Below, one piece after another: positions 8,637-37,400 of a stretch of 64,000 bases of DNA (positions are counted from its first letter, which is position 1; every line of letters begins with the position of its first letter). The DNA comes from Paraspadella gotoi. Lineage: Eukaryota; Chaetognatha. The notes below the pieces were generated by a model. It worked only from the letters and a program-made list of their open reading frames with translations. It did not search any database and was not told the DNA's origin. The DNA lies in NCBI GenBank assembly GCA_051294375.1, contig CM119271.1, positions 16,216,435 through 16,280,434 on the forward strand, in the 5' to 3' direction. Made by a program: the position numbers and the translations under genes.

Positions 8637-11600
8637 CAGTTCCCCGTTCCCGGCGGGGTCGGGGATTCCCCATCTCGTCGACTCAAGTCCGACGCTTCGC
8701 CCGAACTCGATTCCAAGACGAAGAAAGTCGCAGAGAAATTCGGGGATGCGATGGAGGCCATTTCCAACGAGCCAACCTTGGCCATGTACAGGTGGAGCAA
8801 GAGGAGGGTCACTCATTTTTTATCGTCGCAATAGCAATCGCAATCGCTTTTGCGCATAAGTAGCGTAGTCGTCGTCGTCGGCGTTCTAAATTATAGATTA
8901 TGGCAACGGAGGATAGCCTGTGATACCCGGGCGCGGGGTATCTCACCAATGGCGTAGGGCTGCGGACCCTCAGTGACCGCCTCCTGTCACTGGCATGTTT
9001 ATACCGGCACCGTCACATTTAAGCCAGAACCGGGATACCCAGGGATTGAACCCGGACGCATGGATGGAATGAGATGATTTAGCCTGCTCAGCCATTGAGA
9101 TGAGGCTGAGGACGGACAGCAGTGAGGCAGCTTTAAGTCTTGCTGCCACAGGATCCCCCACCAGACTTCTCCACAGGGGCCTCAATCCTGAGGAGATGTC
9201 TGAGAGAAGGTTTTGATCTCATTGCCATAGTGAGAGCGAGCGGGCGAGCAGCGAGCGAGTCTGGAGCGTTACCAGAGAAGTAGGGCATAGGCGTGATATG
9301 CATACCCTAAGCGATGTAAGCAAGGGCGCACGGTGCGCAGCGGTTGCGTGTTCGAGAGTAGGGCTCACCACTTATGGCAACGGGAGGATAGCCTGTGATA
9401 CTCGGGGCGCGGGGTATCTCACCAACTGGTGTAGGGGCTGCGGACCCTCAGTGACCGCCTCCTGTCACTGGCATGTTTATACTGGCACCGTCACATTTAA
9501 GCCAGAACCGGGATACCCAGGGATTGAACCCGGGACGCACGGATTGAATGAGATGATTTAGCCTGCTCAGCCATTGAGACGAGGCTGAGGACGGACAGCA
9601 GTGAGGCAGCTTTAAGTCTTGCTGCCACAAGATCGCCTTTTTATGATTAAATTTATGTGTATGAAGCTGAAAATTTATATACAGCTTTTCATCATTGATG
9701 TCCTTAAAATTGGGTCAGGACAGTTATTAAATATGTTTTTGTTTACGTTTTATCAAAACAAACAAATTTCCTCTCTTTTATTTTCATATCTTTTTGTCTC
9801 TCTCTTTTCTCCTTTAATTATATGTAGCTCTCTTCTCTCTCTTTTCCCAGTGCTTATTCATCGGAAAAAAACGAGTCTGCAGCTGGCTCTGCAGGGCTCT
9901 TTCTTTTTCTATCTTTTCTCTTGCTGCTTCTGCTGCTGCCTTTTGAGTCTGCAGCTGGCTCTGCAGAGGCTCTTTCTTTTTCTCTTTTCTCCTGCTGCTT
10001 CTGCCTATTGATTTTTTTATTTCTCTCTCTCTCTGCGTTTTTATTAAAAAAAAGTGAATTAGGTAGGGTATTGCACAAAACTTTAGAAATACTAATTTTC
10101 TTCATTTTTTGGTTTTAACCTTATATTAAGCCTAACGAAGTGTACTTTAATCGTTAATTCCAAGTTTGACTTTTAAATATTTGATTTACGCCAACTGATT
10201 TACGTCAATTTGGAGTAACGTTTCTGCCTCCTAACTGCTGTCAAGGATATTCAACAAAATTTTTGAAAACGCTTTTTTCTAATTAAGTATACATTGTTGT
10301 ATTGGATTCAGATTTGATTTCTTTTTTTTTACGTGTTTGTTGGCGCTGGTAGCGTAAAAACTACGCCAAAACGTATTATTTCCTAATTACATATGTGGCG
10401 TTAATGATTTTTCCAAAAAAAATCTTAAAATATATAAGTTAAATAATTGTAAATGTTTATATTTAAATTTTGAAAAGAATTGTGGCGTAAAATGGCGTGA
10501 AATGAAGGTAAAACCGTTTAATATGATATCATGATGTGGCGTAAAGACTTTCTGATTGTTTTCTAGTAAAAGCTATTCAGTTAAGTGGTTTTAAAGATTT
10601 ATCTGGCCTCTTTTTATACAGATGTGGCGTAGAATGGCGTAAAATGAACAAAAAAGCATATAAATATATTAAATTCCGTGGCGTAAAGACTTTTTGTTTA
10701 TTTTATAGTAAAAACTACTCGGTTAAGTTGCTTTAAATATTTTTCCGACCTTTTTTTTAAATTGGTTTGGCATAGAATGGCGAAAAATGAACAGAAAACC
10801 ATATTAATATCATTTAATTTTGTGGCGTAAAAACTTTTTTTCATTTTCCAAATAAAACTATTAAGTTAAGATGCTTTGGCGTAGAATGGCGTAAATTGAC
10901 GTAAACTAAGCCACTTTATCCCCTTATCTCTTTCCCCTTCCTCCCTTTTCTTTTCTCTTTTATTTTTATACAATCTCCGATTCAAAGTCGATTATTTTTC
11001 GGTTTTAATTCTTTAAAATCAAAGAAAAAAACGAATACCGAAAATAAATCTCAAAATCATAGATAAAAAGACAAAGATACTAAACATAAAACCCAGTGGA
11101 CAATTTTAATAAAAATATCAGAAATTGTGGATCAATAATGGGTCGTTTGGTTTATGTTTGAAATTTGTTAAAAATAAAGACTATAATAAATGATAATACC
11201 CATTATAATAATTACAAGTATCATATATATTAAGCAAATGAGGAATGGTTGTAAGCTGAAAAAAGGTATGATAAATCTTAAGATCATAATAAATATATTA
11301 TATCAGTTTCATACATATTGATGATTCATAGGCCTTAATATACAGTAGGAAACAATATATAAAATGACTATCGCCCAGAAATGCTACTGGCGCATTTTTG
11401 CGCATCATTTTTGGGAATTATCAATGATAAATACCTGAGAGTAAATACATTTGCATCTCCTATAACCAGAGGTTTTGCGAGAAAGCCTAGTTTTTGCGCT
11501 ACAACATAAAAAGAAATATTGCTTTCTGTACTATTCCAATTTTTCTTATTTGAAAGATTCTTTTTTCGGTTTTTAGTTGGAGTTACGCTTACGCTACGTA

Positions 11601-12792
11601 TATTCAAAAAATAAAATTTTTCTTTTCAGTATTTTCATACAGTAAATATTTCAAAAAGCCTTGTTTTTTGGTATCAAATTCCCTATTATTTTTCGGCCGA
11701 TAGAGAAATAAAAATTTCGTCGAATACTGCTAATCCCTAAATTAGGATTGAACTAGTAAAATTAGGCATCGCGTTCGTGCATCTTATCATTTTGCTATCG
11801 CAACATCGGGTTTTTATTTCGTCTTTTTTTTTCTCAGGGGCTTAGTCTGCTGATCAGTTTATTTTTTGACAATAATTTTTTTTTTCTTTTTTTCAGAAAC
11901 GGTAACTGTAATTTTCCTTGGTACTTTATTATTTTTTTAAATTGACAATCGTAAAATAGAATTTTTTTTTCTAGTTAATAAAATATATTTTCTTTTCTTA
12001 AATTTTATTTTTTTAGTATCAAAATTTGTCGTCAATCTAGATTTTTCTTATGCGATTGCGACGATCTTTATGCTTTTAGTATTTTTTAAAATTTATTATT
12101 TTTTTTTTATTTGTTTTTTATTCGGAAGTTTCGGTATTAATTAGTTTCAATTAGAGGAAAATAAAACAAACATGTTTGGACTTTTTTTACTTAAAGATCT
12201 CTCTCTCTCTCTCTCCCCTCCACTATTGCAGAGTCCAAGAGCACGCCCGCAAGTCCCTCCCGGGTCTCACGTCCCGAGCGATCGAGACACGAAAGCAGCG
12301 GACGCGCGTAGAGGGAATGACGTTCGACGTTGACTCTGCAGCAGCCGCCGCGCGGACGATGCGGCGCAGCGACCTTCATTTCCAGAACATTCAGGATTTG
12401 TTGAAAAATAGCATGTTCATGCTGCAGCAAATCGAGTTCGAGGCTGGGAGGCGGAAAAAGCATGAAAACAATGAAAGGTGGGTTCCAACGGGCCGACCCT
12501 GGCCTGGGGTTAGGGGTGAATGAGTTGGTAAATTACGCAACCTTTATGACTGAGACTTTATTGTGACCAATCAATCTTTTTCCTTCCCTTCCCTGCACTG
12601 CACTGCAGCATGTACTCCCAACCTCAGCTGCGCATGTCGCGACCGTATTCCGTTAACGATCTTCCTGTCGGCGTCGGAGGCGGCGGCGTCGTCGCTCGCC
12701 AAGACCCGGCGTTGGACGACGCTGCTGCTGTGGAGGCGGCTGACGCCGCTGCTGTCTCTTCCGCGCCAAGGGATAGGAAGAGCGTCAATTGA
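8634..12792 (+). CDS. BORCS8: BORCS8, BORC complex subunit
   Basis: Coding exons 8634-8791, 12232-12477 and 12609-12792, joined in phase 2 throughout, giving about 195 residues. BORCS8 (MEF2BNB) is a small helical subunit of BORC, which recruits ARL8 to lysosomes for outward transport. The first exon gives KTKKVAEKFGDAMEAISNEP then LAMYR; the human protein has KKVTDKFTESVYVLANEPSVALYR. The next exon continues VQEHARKSLPGL, matching the human VQEHVRRSLPEL, then LLKNSMFMLQQIEF. Both splice joins restore an Arg or Ser codon. The last exon (MYSQPQLRMSRPY...) is Ala/Val-rich and not recognisable. The ATG at 8634 was chosen because the frames reached through the upstream exon stop before it. The 3.4 kb intron is full of repeats. 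The N-terminal extension of about 25 residues is longer than in human. Confidence 0.82.
8899..9152 (-). repeat. tRNA-derived SINE, copy 1
   Basis: About 250 bp inside the BORCS8 intron. Read on the minus strand it has a pol III A-box-like TGGCTGAGCAGG and, about 40 bp on, a B-box-like GGGTTCAATCCC, as in a tRNA-derived SINE head. It is closely similar to 9372-9634, with scattered indels. Confidence 0.7.
9372..9634 (-). repeat. tRNA-derived SINE, copy 2
   Basis: Second and better preserved copy, same orientation as copy 1, with A-box TGGCTGAGCAGG and B-box GGGTTCAATCCC on the minus strand. The 220 bp between the copies includes GAGCGAGC repeats and a partial tRNA-like stretch ending GCGTGTTCGAGAG near 9355. 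Confidence 0.75.
9830..10045. repeat. Short tandem duplication, CT-rich
   Basis: The segment GAGTCTGCAGCTGGCTCTGC followed by CT-rich sequence occurs twice, near 9870 and 9944, with CTGCTGCTTCTGC in between. No coding sign. Confidence 0.55.
10440..10915. repeat. Degenerate ~140 bp tandem repeat with TGGCGTAAA motif
   Basis: Three diverged units, beginning near 10484, 10621 and 10765. Each has two copies of TGGCGTA(A/G)A about 50 bp apart and shared blocks such as GTAAAGACTTT, TATAGTAAAA and GGTTAAGT. It lies within the BORCS8 intron and has no sustained reading frame. Confidence 0.65.
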
Positions 12793-13456
12793 TCGCGAGA
12801 ATTCTAAGAGAAAAAAAATCTAGTCGGTTTTGAGGTTAAAACTTGGTTAAAATTAATGTAGTAATTCAATTTAATTATGTTAATTATGTATAATAAAAAA
12901 TACGTGAATGGAAGTATACTTGACTAGCTTTCGCGGACTAACCGATATACGAAAAAACAAAATTTCTCTACAAATAAAAATGAACTGGATATGAATGTCG
13001 AATGCGCATATTTACTTTGAACCTTCTTCTCCTTACGAAACTAGTCTTCATGATTCACATCTTCTATTTATTTAAATAAAAAACTTTCGTTATATTGCTT
13101 TTTATACTTATTAGAATGTAAGTTTCCGTCGAGCCAGAAAACTGATCATCTTAACAAAGAATAAAGTGCAGCGCGAAAGATCTAAAAGGAACTAGAAAAT
13201 GTCTCCGCCGACGATGAAATTGAACGCGAGCCAATCACCGTCCGCATTGACGCAAATCGATCATCAACCTCTTCAGCATGGGAACTTCTTAATTCACCCG
13301 TCGTCGTCGCTTTCGTCGCTTTGAATTAAAAAATAGACAAAAGATCTTTGGACTCGGAAGAATTCCGTCGCCGATCGAAAGAGAGACGATGATTGTTCGG
13401 TGAGCGGGAAAGGATAGAAAGCGGTCGAGAAAGAAGCGGTCAAGACAGAAGCGGTC
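12793..13456. other. Intergenic DNA between BORCS8 and tetraspanin
   Basis: The first 300 bp is AT-rich. From about 13190 GC rises and the sequence becomes rich in GTCGTC and GAAAG motifs, probably the promoter and 5' UTR of the tetraspanin gene whose ATG is at 13457. Confidence 0.45.
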
Positions 13457-16138
13457 ATGGCGAAAAAGACGCGGAGAGACAGAACTGAGGTGAGCGAAGC
13501 TGATCTTTCTTCAAACCGTAGGTTTTAATCAGTTGGCGCTTGTAAAACCTAACCTTAACCCTTACAAAAAGGTGAGCTGCTTGATCAAATACCTCGTGTT
13601 CGGTTTCAACGTTTTCTTCTGGTTCATCGGTATCGCCATCTGCGCTGCTGGGTTCTACGCTTGGATTGAAAAAGACACAATTTCTAATCTGTCCAAACTC
13701 TCCAAGATTCCCTTCGATCCCGCCCTCGTTCTCATCGTTGTAGGCGGCGTCATGTTTATTCTGGGTAATAGGAATTGATAATACGTAAAAATTCTGGTTT
13801 TAATATTTGATAAATATTTAATTAACTTTCTCAGGTTTCACGGGCTGCGTGGGAGCGTTGAGAGAAAACACTTGTCTGCTTCTCTTTTTCACTGTCAATG
13901 TCGGACTCATTCTCTTTTTGGAATTATCTTTTGGTGTCCTTCTATTTATCTATAAGGTACGAGTAAATTTTAATCTTTTCTTCTCTCTCATTTAAAATCT
14001 TTTTTGAGCAAAAATCTCATTTACATATTGCAGTGTCCAATTATAATTAAATATTTTTTTTGTAGAAGCACAAATATCTTAAATATTTTTTTTATGTTGA
14101 GGTTTTCTTACGCAGAGCCGACAGAAACAACGCAAATTCGCTCGTAGTTTTTCGTAAATGAATAAAATCTGCCTTAATTCTGTTTATTTATGGTTTAAAA
14201 ATATCGCGATTTTGATCAATCCAATTTGAGCTGGTTATAATATAGATAAGCTTAGTCATTACCTTTAGTTCAGAGGACCTGACTTCGTGTGAAACGGTTG
14301 ATGTGCTTCGGCTTCGTGCTTCCTATGTTGTGCGGCCAAAACTCGTTGGCAACCGACGTACGAAACTTGAGTTTGAATCCCGAAACTCGAGTCTGAAACC
14401 CCCAAACGCTCGGTTCGCTGGCGAGGGCCGCCGACTGGCGACACGGCCTTGTCGCAGCCTCGGTCCGCTCCACGGGGTTCGAGAATGACGTCGCTCGCTC
14501 GTCCTCTGGTTAACCTTTTGTCAAAGAAAACTTTTCTATTTTATAATAGTAATGACTTAGTAATAACTTATAGTAATAACTTATAATAGTAATAACTTAT
14601 CGGATTTAAATATGCTCAGTTGTTGCGAACTTACCAAAGAATACTCCTCAAGTTACGCTGTTATTGATACCGTTGTTGTTTTTGTTTTCAATTTTGTTAA
14701 TATCGTTTTTGTTATTAATAAAAAAAACCAAAAACGTCCGCTCCTATTAATTAATCCCGCATCTTGGCAGGACTGGGTGAAGGATCAAGCCAAAGCGCAA
14801 TTCCAAACGATGATCGTCAACTACAGAGAAGATCCAGATTTGCAGAATTTGATCGATTGGGTTCAAGAAAAGTGGCTCAATTGCTGCGGGGTCCAGGGAC
14901 CCATTGATTGGGAGGTCAGTCTCTTGCATCAAATGTAATCTTCCTTTATTTGTCTTAATTATATTTCGATTAAACTCTTTTTTTGAAAGATTTTAATTTC
15001 CTCCTAGGTTCATTTATATTTTTTGTTAAGCTTTTTACGATTTGTTTCATTTTAAACTTTGACCGAGGTTGCCCCGTTCCATTTCACACGATTATCAGAT
15101 TCACCACCACGAGTTCATTTCCAGTATCCCCTAGACATTCCCACGTTTTTTTGAAAATGCGCATAGGTACGAATATAATTAGTTTCTTCAATATTGTTAG
15201 TTTTTTCACAAAATTTATTTTTAAAAAAAAATTTTATTTGACCGATTTCATTCCCTATTGTATTAGTTAAATCACCCTGAACTTTACTTAATAATTTTCC
15301 TTTCATTAAACACGAAATCAAGTTTTTTTTTTTTTTCGTTCATTCAATTTTGTTCAAATAACAAACAATGTCCTAAAAATTAATTGTCAAATCGTTAATC
15401 GCACGTGTTTAATGATAAAAATTGAATGATAAAAACTTTTTTCATCCGAAGATAGTAAACCTTTTTTGGCTCTACTATTGCACGATAACATTTTCTTCAT
15501 ACTCTTACCACGCCCCGCCCCCGCCTCCTCATTTACCCTCCCAGGCGAACATGTACTTCAACTGCTCGTCCAAGCAGCGCGGTTCGCGAGAAGCCTGCGG
15601 TGTCCCCTTCAGTTGCTGCAAACCCAAAGAGGGAGAGATCATCAAGAACAAACAGTGCGGCTACGATGTCCTCAGCAAAGATTACAAGGGGACGATGGGT
15701 CAAGTCATCTTCACTTCCGGTCAGAATTCCATTACAATTTGGAATCTTTTGATTTGGCCTCCTTGGATTGCATAGTTAGATGGCATTTTTTACGAAAGTC
15801 ATTTGATTGCATCATTCGATTGCCTAGTTTGATCGCATATTTTGATTGTATGATTTTATCCTTTGATTGAATACTTTGAATTCTTCCTTTGCTCGCATCA
15901 TTTGATTGCATCCTTCAGGCTGCATCGACGCCGGAGAGAAGTGGCTCGAGCGCAACTTGATTCCCGTCGCCGGCGCCGCCGTCGGGGTCGCCCTCATGCA
16001 GGTCATTTTTCAAATTAGTTAATTTAAATATTTAGGTAAATCTTTTAAAAATAATTATTATCTTTCCAGATTTTGGGGATTTGTTTTGCGCAAAACCTGA
16101 GGAGCGACATTTTTGCTCAGATGGCGAAATGGAGATAA
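13457..16138 (+). CDS. TspanC8 tetraspanin (TSPAN5/14/17-like)
   Basis: Seven exons: 13457-13489, 13572-13764, 13835-13956, 14771-14914, 15545-15719, 15919-16001 and 16070-16138, all consistent in phase, giving about 270 residues. Tetraspanins are four-pass membrane organisers, and the C8 group escorts ADAM10 from ER to cell surface. Exon 1 to 2 reads TE/VSCLIKYLVFGFNVFFWF, close to TSPAN5. TM1-TM3 lie in exons 2-3 (VVGGVMFILG, then FTGCVGALRENT). The large loop has CCG, FNC, ACGVPFSCC, QCGYD and GC, eight cysteines in all, which defines the C8 group. TM4 (VAGAAVGVALMQ/ILGICFAQNL) precedes the end at KWR. Only 11 codons precede the first membrane region. AATAAA occurs at 16144-16149, just after the stop. 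The paralogue cannot be assigned within the group. Confidence 0.94.
14271..14508. repeat. Intronic foldback-like element
   Basis: A GC-rich 240 bp island in a tetraspanin intron starts CAGAGGAC and ends with its exact reverse complement GTCCTCTG. It contains a B-box-like GTTTGAATCCCG near 14370. It may be a SINE or MITE relic; the boundary call rests on the 8 bp inverted ends. Confidence 0.35.
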
Positions 16139-17175
16139 AAACTAATAAAATATTTATTAATGTCGATGGGTAACACATATTATTTTAAAACTCACTTTTT
16201 TAAAATCATGACTGATAACATTTAATTGACTACTAGTATTTAATAAGAATATTTCGGAATATGTGAATCTATTTTAACATTCGGTCTGCAAACGAACCAA
16301 AAGCGATTATTATTATTAATATAAAATGTCTTTAACATTAAATACTACGAATTTTGCTTGTAAATTACTTATTAGGATTGTATTTTTTTTGCCACCTTCA
16401 GGTTGGTCATTCAAATACTTTTAAAAATATTTTTTTAAATCTGCTATCTGAATTTTCAAATGTGTCAAGATTTTAATTGATTACAAAGTAAATACAGTAA
16501 ATACTATTTCCAGATGCTTGTGCTATAAAAGTTACGAAATCGCAATTGTATTATACACGTTATTTATTTTTCGGCTCACATCAATTTCCTTTTCGTGTTA
16601 TATTAAATTTGTCTTCAAACTGTTTTAAACGATTTAATTTCTTAAAATTAATTCGATTATGAACTCGGTGTAAAGATGAAATAGTTAATTTAATCGACAA
16701 ATTAGTTAAATTTTTCCGTTTGATGTCGCGAATGTCCAAGTTTTTCACTCGAGCGGCCTTGGTTTTGTTTTTTTTAAAACAAAATGTAATCTGTATACAT
16801 GTCACAGAACCTAACATAAGATGCTGTATTTGCAATGTATTATGTATAACCTTGTAACGACGTCGTCGTCGTCGTCGAAGTCTTCTCGGATTAAAATGCT
16901 TTTTCCAAAAAAAAAATTGTTTTTATTTCCCAAATAAAAGAAATAAGTCAGTTGTTACTTGATAGAGTTAGATCGTTGCTGCCTCAACAATGTGACTGGA
17001 AACTAGTGCAAAAATTTCGAAGACAATAAATCGAAACATAATTTTCTTTCTTACCTTTTCTGCTCTCGAGAGTCAAAGGCAAATATTTTTGTTTCTATAA
17101 TTAATTAATGACAGATAGTTATCAACGCTGAGACTTGACATCGAATCCTTACAAATCCCAAGAATCGGATCGACG
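16139..17175. other. Convergent 3' intergenic region
   Basis: AT-rich DNA between the tetraspanin stop and the putative glycylase stop. A (CGT)n run lies at 16859-16878. No exon recognised. Confidence 0.45.
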
Positions 17176-26606
<9,431 letters not shown>

Positions 26607-26609
26607 CTG

Positions 26610-26612
<3 letters not shown>

Positions 26613-26679
<67 letters not shown>
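26613..26679. repeat. (GA)n microsatellite at TTLL3 acceptor
   Basis: About 30 GA units with two AAAG interruptions. On the coding strand it is a (CT)n tract running into the acceptor TTCCCAG at 26607, so it serves as the polypyrimidine tract. Confidence 0.9.
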
Positions 26680-26683
<4 letters not shown>

Positions 26684-27540
26684 TAAGCAATAGACAATAT
26701 ACTAGATACTACTTCTCTATTTATTATCCTTATAAATGTATTTATAAATATAATTAAAACAATTTATGAGTCGTTTTGATTCACAGAGCAAGAGATGAAC
26801 TCGTAAACGGGCCTTTCCCATCGCCAGACGCTGAAAGTCAAAAAAAGGAAGACATTGTCGGTAAACTTAACCACTAATTTTGTCGCATTTTAAAATTAAT
26901 AAAAACTTAACATCTTAAACTTTTGTTTCCTAAAATTCCAAGTTTATCGTAAGTTTTGATCCAACTCGAATTAAGCGAAGAATTGAATCCGAATTTCGAT
27001 GTCGTCGTCGGTTTCGTCGTCGTCGGTTTCGTCGTCGTCGTCTCAACGACGAACGGTGACGAATGTGGATCTTTCATCATCAGAAAATAAAATTCTTTAA
27101 AAATAATAATTAACTAAAAATCCGTAATAAATACATAAAAAAAATTAAAAGAAAAAAGTTTAGAATAGAGTAAGTTTATCAACAGATTCTAAGATGTAAT
27201 CTTTTCAGTTGAATTTTCAGATCTAAGACTTCAAATAAAAAGGAAAAAAGCAAGAGCTTAGGGCAAGTAACGTTTTACATTGGGGGCCACGAAATTTATC
27301 AAGAATTAATGTTACGAAACAAATTAAGTAGATAAGCATAATAATGTTTTATAAAAGTAATTATAAAAGTTCAAAAATACTATACATAACCATAGAACTA
27401 AGTCTTCCTTTTTCAATTTGATAGTCGAATTAGAATAACCATCTCACCTTTTGTTTCCGGAATCGACTTTCTTTTTTTAAATTCCGCAAGAGGCGCTGCG
27501 GTTTGTCGGAGAATGTGATTTCTCCGGTTGCCATGCGAAT

Positions 27541-27780
27541 CTGTAAACAAGAGAACGACCTCAACGAACTCATCTCTCGGATTTCTCCTTTACAAATTTG
27601 GATTTCAATTGCTCTAGATCAAAATAGTGTTATATATAAGTCTTAGCTAATTGTATAAAAATTTGGCGCTTTGTTTTATAACGCGTTACACTTTACTCCG
27701 TAATAGACATATTTTAATGAAGCTAAATTTCGATTGACGAATTAAATTAGTTAAATATTATACAATTATAGTCTCTATAA
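27541..27780. promoter_or_regulatory. Putative shared promoter of IFT88 and TTLL3
   Basis: About 240 bp separate a minus-strand ATG (27534-27532, MATGEITFSDKPQ) from the IFT88 ATG. If that ATG belongs to the glycylase, two cilium genes start head to head. The minus-strand start context ATGGCAACC resembles one half of an RFX X-box (consensus GTTGCCATGGCAAC), but the other half is poor. No other promoter element is clear. Confidence 0.35.
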
Positions 27781-27783
27781 ATG

Positions 27784-34413
<6,630 letters not shown>

Positions 34414-37400
34414 AAGTTAATTGTAGTGATAATAATTTGTGTTATAAATTCACCAAATAATTTTAGTAATTTATTAGATTATTAGATTTTTTAGGATTTT
34501 ATTGTTTTATAATTGAAGGCCTTGATAATAAATTTATTTCTACAGGACATCAGTTTGGATGTTTACTGTTTTAATTTTATTTAGGGTTTACCATGTTTAG
34601 CATGTTTTATTAACTATGAGAAGCATCTGTAAATTCCTTTTTTCCGTTTGTAGTTTGTAGTTTTATTTTACATTATTTTACATTAATCATTAAAAGATAA
34701 TAAAAATGATTATTGTTTTTCTGACTTGCGCTTTGCCTTCATCATGAAAATACATGTAGCTATTTTAATTTGCCAAGGACAGAGTATTTGATAACGTAAA
34801 TGATAACGTAGATCACTTTTAAAATAGTTATGCTAGTTTTCTTTCTCATCGAATTCTCAAAATAAAGACGTTTATTAGAGATAGAAAAGAGGTAGCCAGC
34901 TGTTTAGCAATTATGGTTGTGGGAATTTTATTTCATATCAAGAATGATTCAGTAGCAAACATCAGCAACAAACTAAACCAAACAAATAAAAATATAATTA
35001 AGAGGTTAACGTGAGATCATTTCTATATCTTCATAGCGTAAACGTTTACCAAAAAATATCAATGTTTACTAAAGCAATGTTTATTTTAATTCTTAACATT
35101 ATTGTGAACGAGAAAAAGGGGAAGGATTTTTAATTCGCAAGTTTCAAGTCGCAAACGCTCCTTAGATCGCGTGGCGGTTGGCGAATGCCTCTCTCGGCTC
35201 ACCGCTCACTATCTTCGAATTGCTCTCAACTGCTCCTGACATGCCTCAGGAGCAAAGTCTCTTCTTCTCCTCCGCACTCCTTACTTCGCTTGCCTCTCCT
35301 ACTCCTCATCCTAGGAGCAAAGCCCTTCCTTTCTTCTGGTCTTTCTGCATTTGATCCCTTGCTCCCTCCTATGTTGTTGATCAGTGTTTGTGAGCGGAGC
35401 GTTTGCTGTTTGTTGGTTTGGTCGATCGAATGATAGAAATGGAAAGAAGAATGTATCGGCCTTTTTGCAACTATTTTTATTGATCGGAATTACGGAATGG
35501 AATGGCTAAAAACGGTTTAGAATTGGATATTTTTTATTTCATGGCATAATTTACTGCTTTTAGCTACAGTTTTACCTATTTTTTGTCATTTTTTTATTCT
35601 GAAAGGAAAAAGACAGACAGCAATTTTAACACATTTTGATGAATTTGAATGGTTGAACGAATAAAAGGTGAACAATTAAAAATAGAGTTCAAAGACAGAG
35701 GGCAAAGACAGTCAAATGAGAAACTAACGGATTGATGGATGTGAGGAGAAAATGTTTTTGAGATGGCCAAATTATTAAAAAATTTTTAATGGGTTCAAGT
35801 CAACCTCCCGGTTTGTAATCAGGTTTGCCTTTGCCTTTGGAGAGCGACAGAAAGGCGGGGGAAAAAAGATTTACATTCCAGGGAATTGTTCAATGTTCAT
35901 CTCCGCATCGACGAGGCGTTTTGGTGGGGCGATGGCCTTTATTTTTCTTTAACCTGTCAATTTTCTGGGTTTTTCCCCTATTTCTAGATTATCGAAAAAC
36001 AAAACGGAGAATCGAAAATCTTCCTCGCCTCAGCGGGGCTCTTGAAAATATATTTCAAGATATAGATCTTTTAGCCGCTTATTCGGCAAACTTAAATTTT
36101 GGCCTCCCAAGGTTATAGTCAGTGCCTGATTAGGTTTAATGTAAAAGTTTAAAATCAACAAATTTTAGGAATTAATTCTTGAAAACTTATTTTTAGGTGA
36201 ATACTGATCTATATTTATTTTGGCTTTTTTCATTAAATGTCAAAACATTAAAATCCTGTTTTTAATTCTGAAGAACCACAGATTTCAAATCCTCATCAAA
36301 AGTGTGTCTAAAAAAAAAAAAATTAAAGAATTAGGTCGTTAAGAGAGATTGGTCAAATTTATGGCAAAAGATCTATAATTTTTAGGCGTGAAAATTAAAA
36401 AAAACGGTATTTGTTTAATGAAAAGAATTTTAGGAAAAACATGTAAGTGGCTTGATTATATGTATCTGAGATGCAAAATGGTTTTTGGTTCAACAACGAA
36501 TTGAATTGACCTGAAAATTTTTGCCATAGTGGGTAGGAAAAGTGGTGTGAGTCAAGCTGGAAATCAAAGTGTTTGATGGAGATCCGAAATAATGTGGACA
36601 GAATGAGTTTAAAATGAAAAAAAACAAAAAACCTGTTTCAGACTAATTTTTATGATGCGGTGTCTTTTTCTTTTTATATTAAAATGTAATGCAAGATGGA
36701 TATAATTAATCAAGAGTAAATTAACTGCAGGTTAATTAATAGCAATTAGTCAAATTAGTTAATGCAAGTTATTGAATTAAATCCAGTAATTAATCAAATC
36801 AAAACAAACATTTGTGGTCGAGTTAATTAAATATAATTGTACTAATTAGGATCTAATTAGATAATTAGATTAATTGACTATTTTAATTAATTTGATTGAC
36901 TAATTATTAATTTAACATTGAATTAATTATAATTAAGTTAATTATTTAATTACCGATCAATTATAAGTGGGTAGGATCCGACGCAGTTGTTTGCTGCAAC
37001 ACTTGAGTATTATATGGTTGACTCTCCGTCATCTCACTCATCTCAGGTCTCCTTTCTCTGTTCGGCTCATCTCATCTTCTGGCTTTCTCTTGGCTCCGTC
37101 CGTGTCAGTTACCGCCAGTCTTTTTGATTAACGAACGTCGTGAGAGTTTCCGCTTTAGTTGAAGGTTCACAATACATTTGATATTATGTCCAGAGTTATT
37201 TTTAAGTCAATGGGCTTGTAATGATCTTATCATGGTTACAGGACGCCATTAAGCTCTAAAAATAAAATATCTTTGAGGCTGAGATTAGCAAAAACATAAA
37301 AAACGGGGAGTTTACTATACAATGCCGCCGACTAACAGTTTGTCGCAAAAGGATTTTAAATTTTAATCGCAATCATCGTAGTTTTCTGCGATCTGGAAAT

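Noticed and set aside
9619-10118. Hydrophobic open frames with many Phe, Leu and Cys
   Set aside because: They reflect TC/TTT-rich DNA inside the BORCS8 intron. No family match, and the frames overlap a small tandem duplication.
26999-27100. Small plus-strand frame starting MSSSVSSSS
   Set aside because: It comes from a (GTC)n repeat. No splice or family support, and it lies in the minus-strand gene region.
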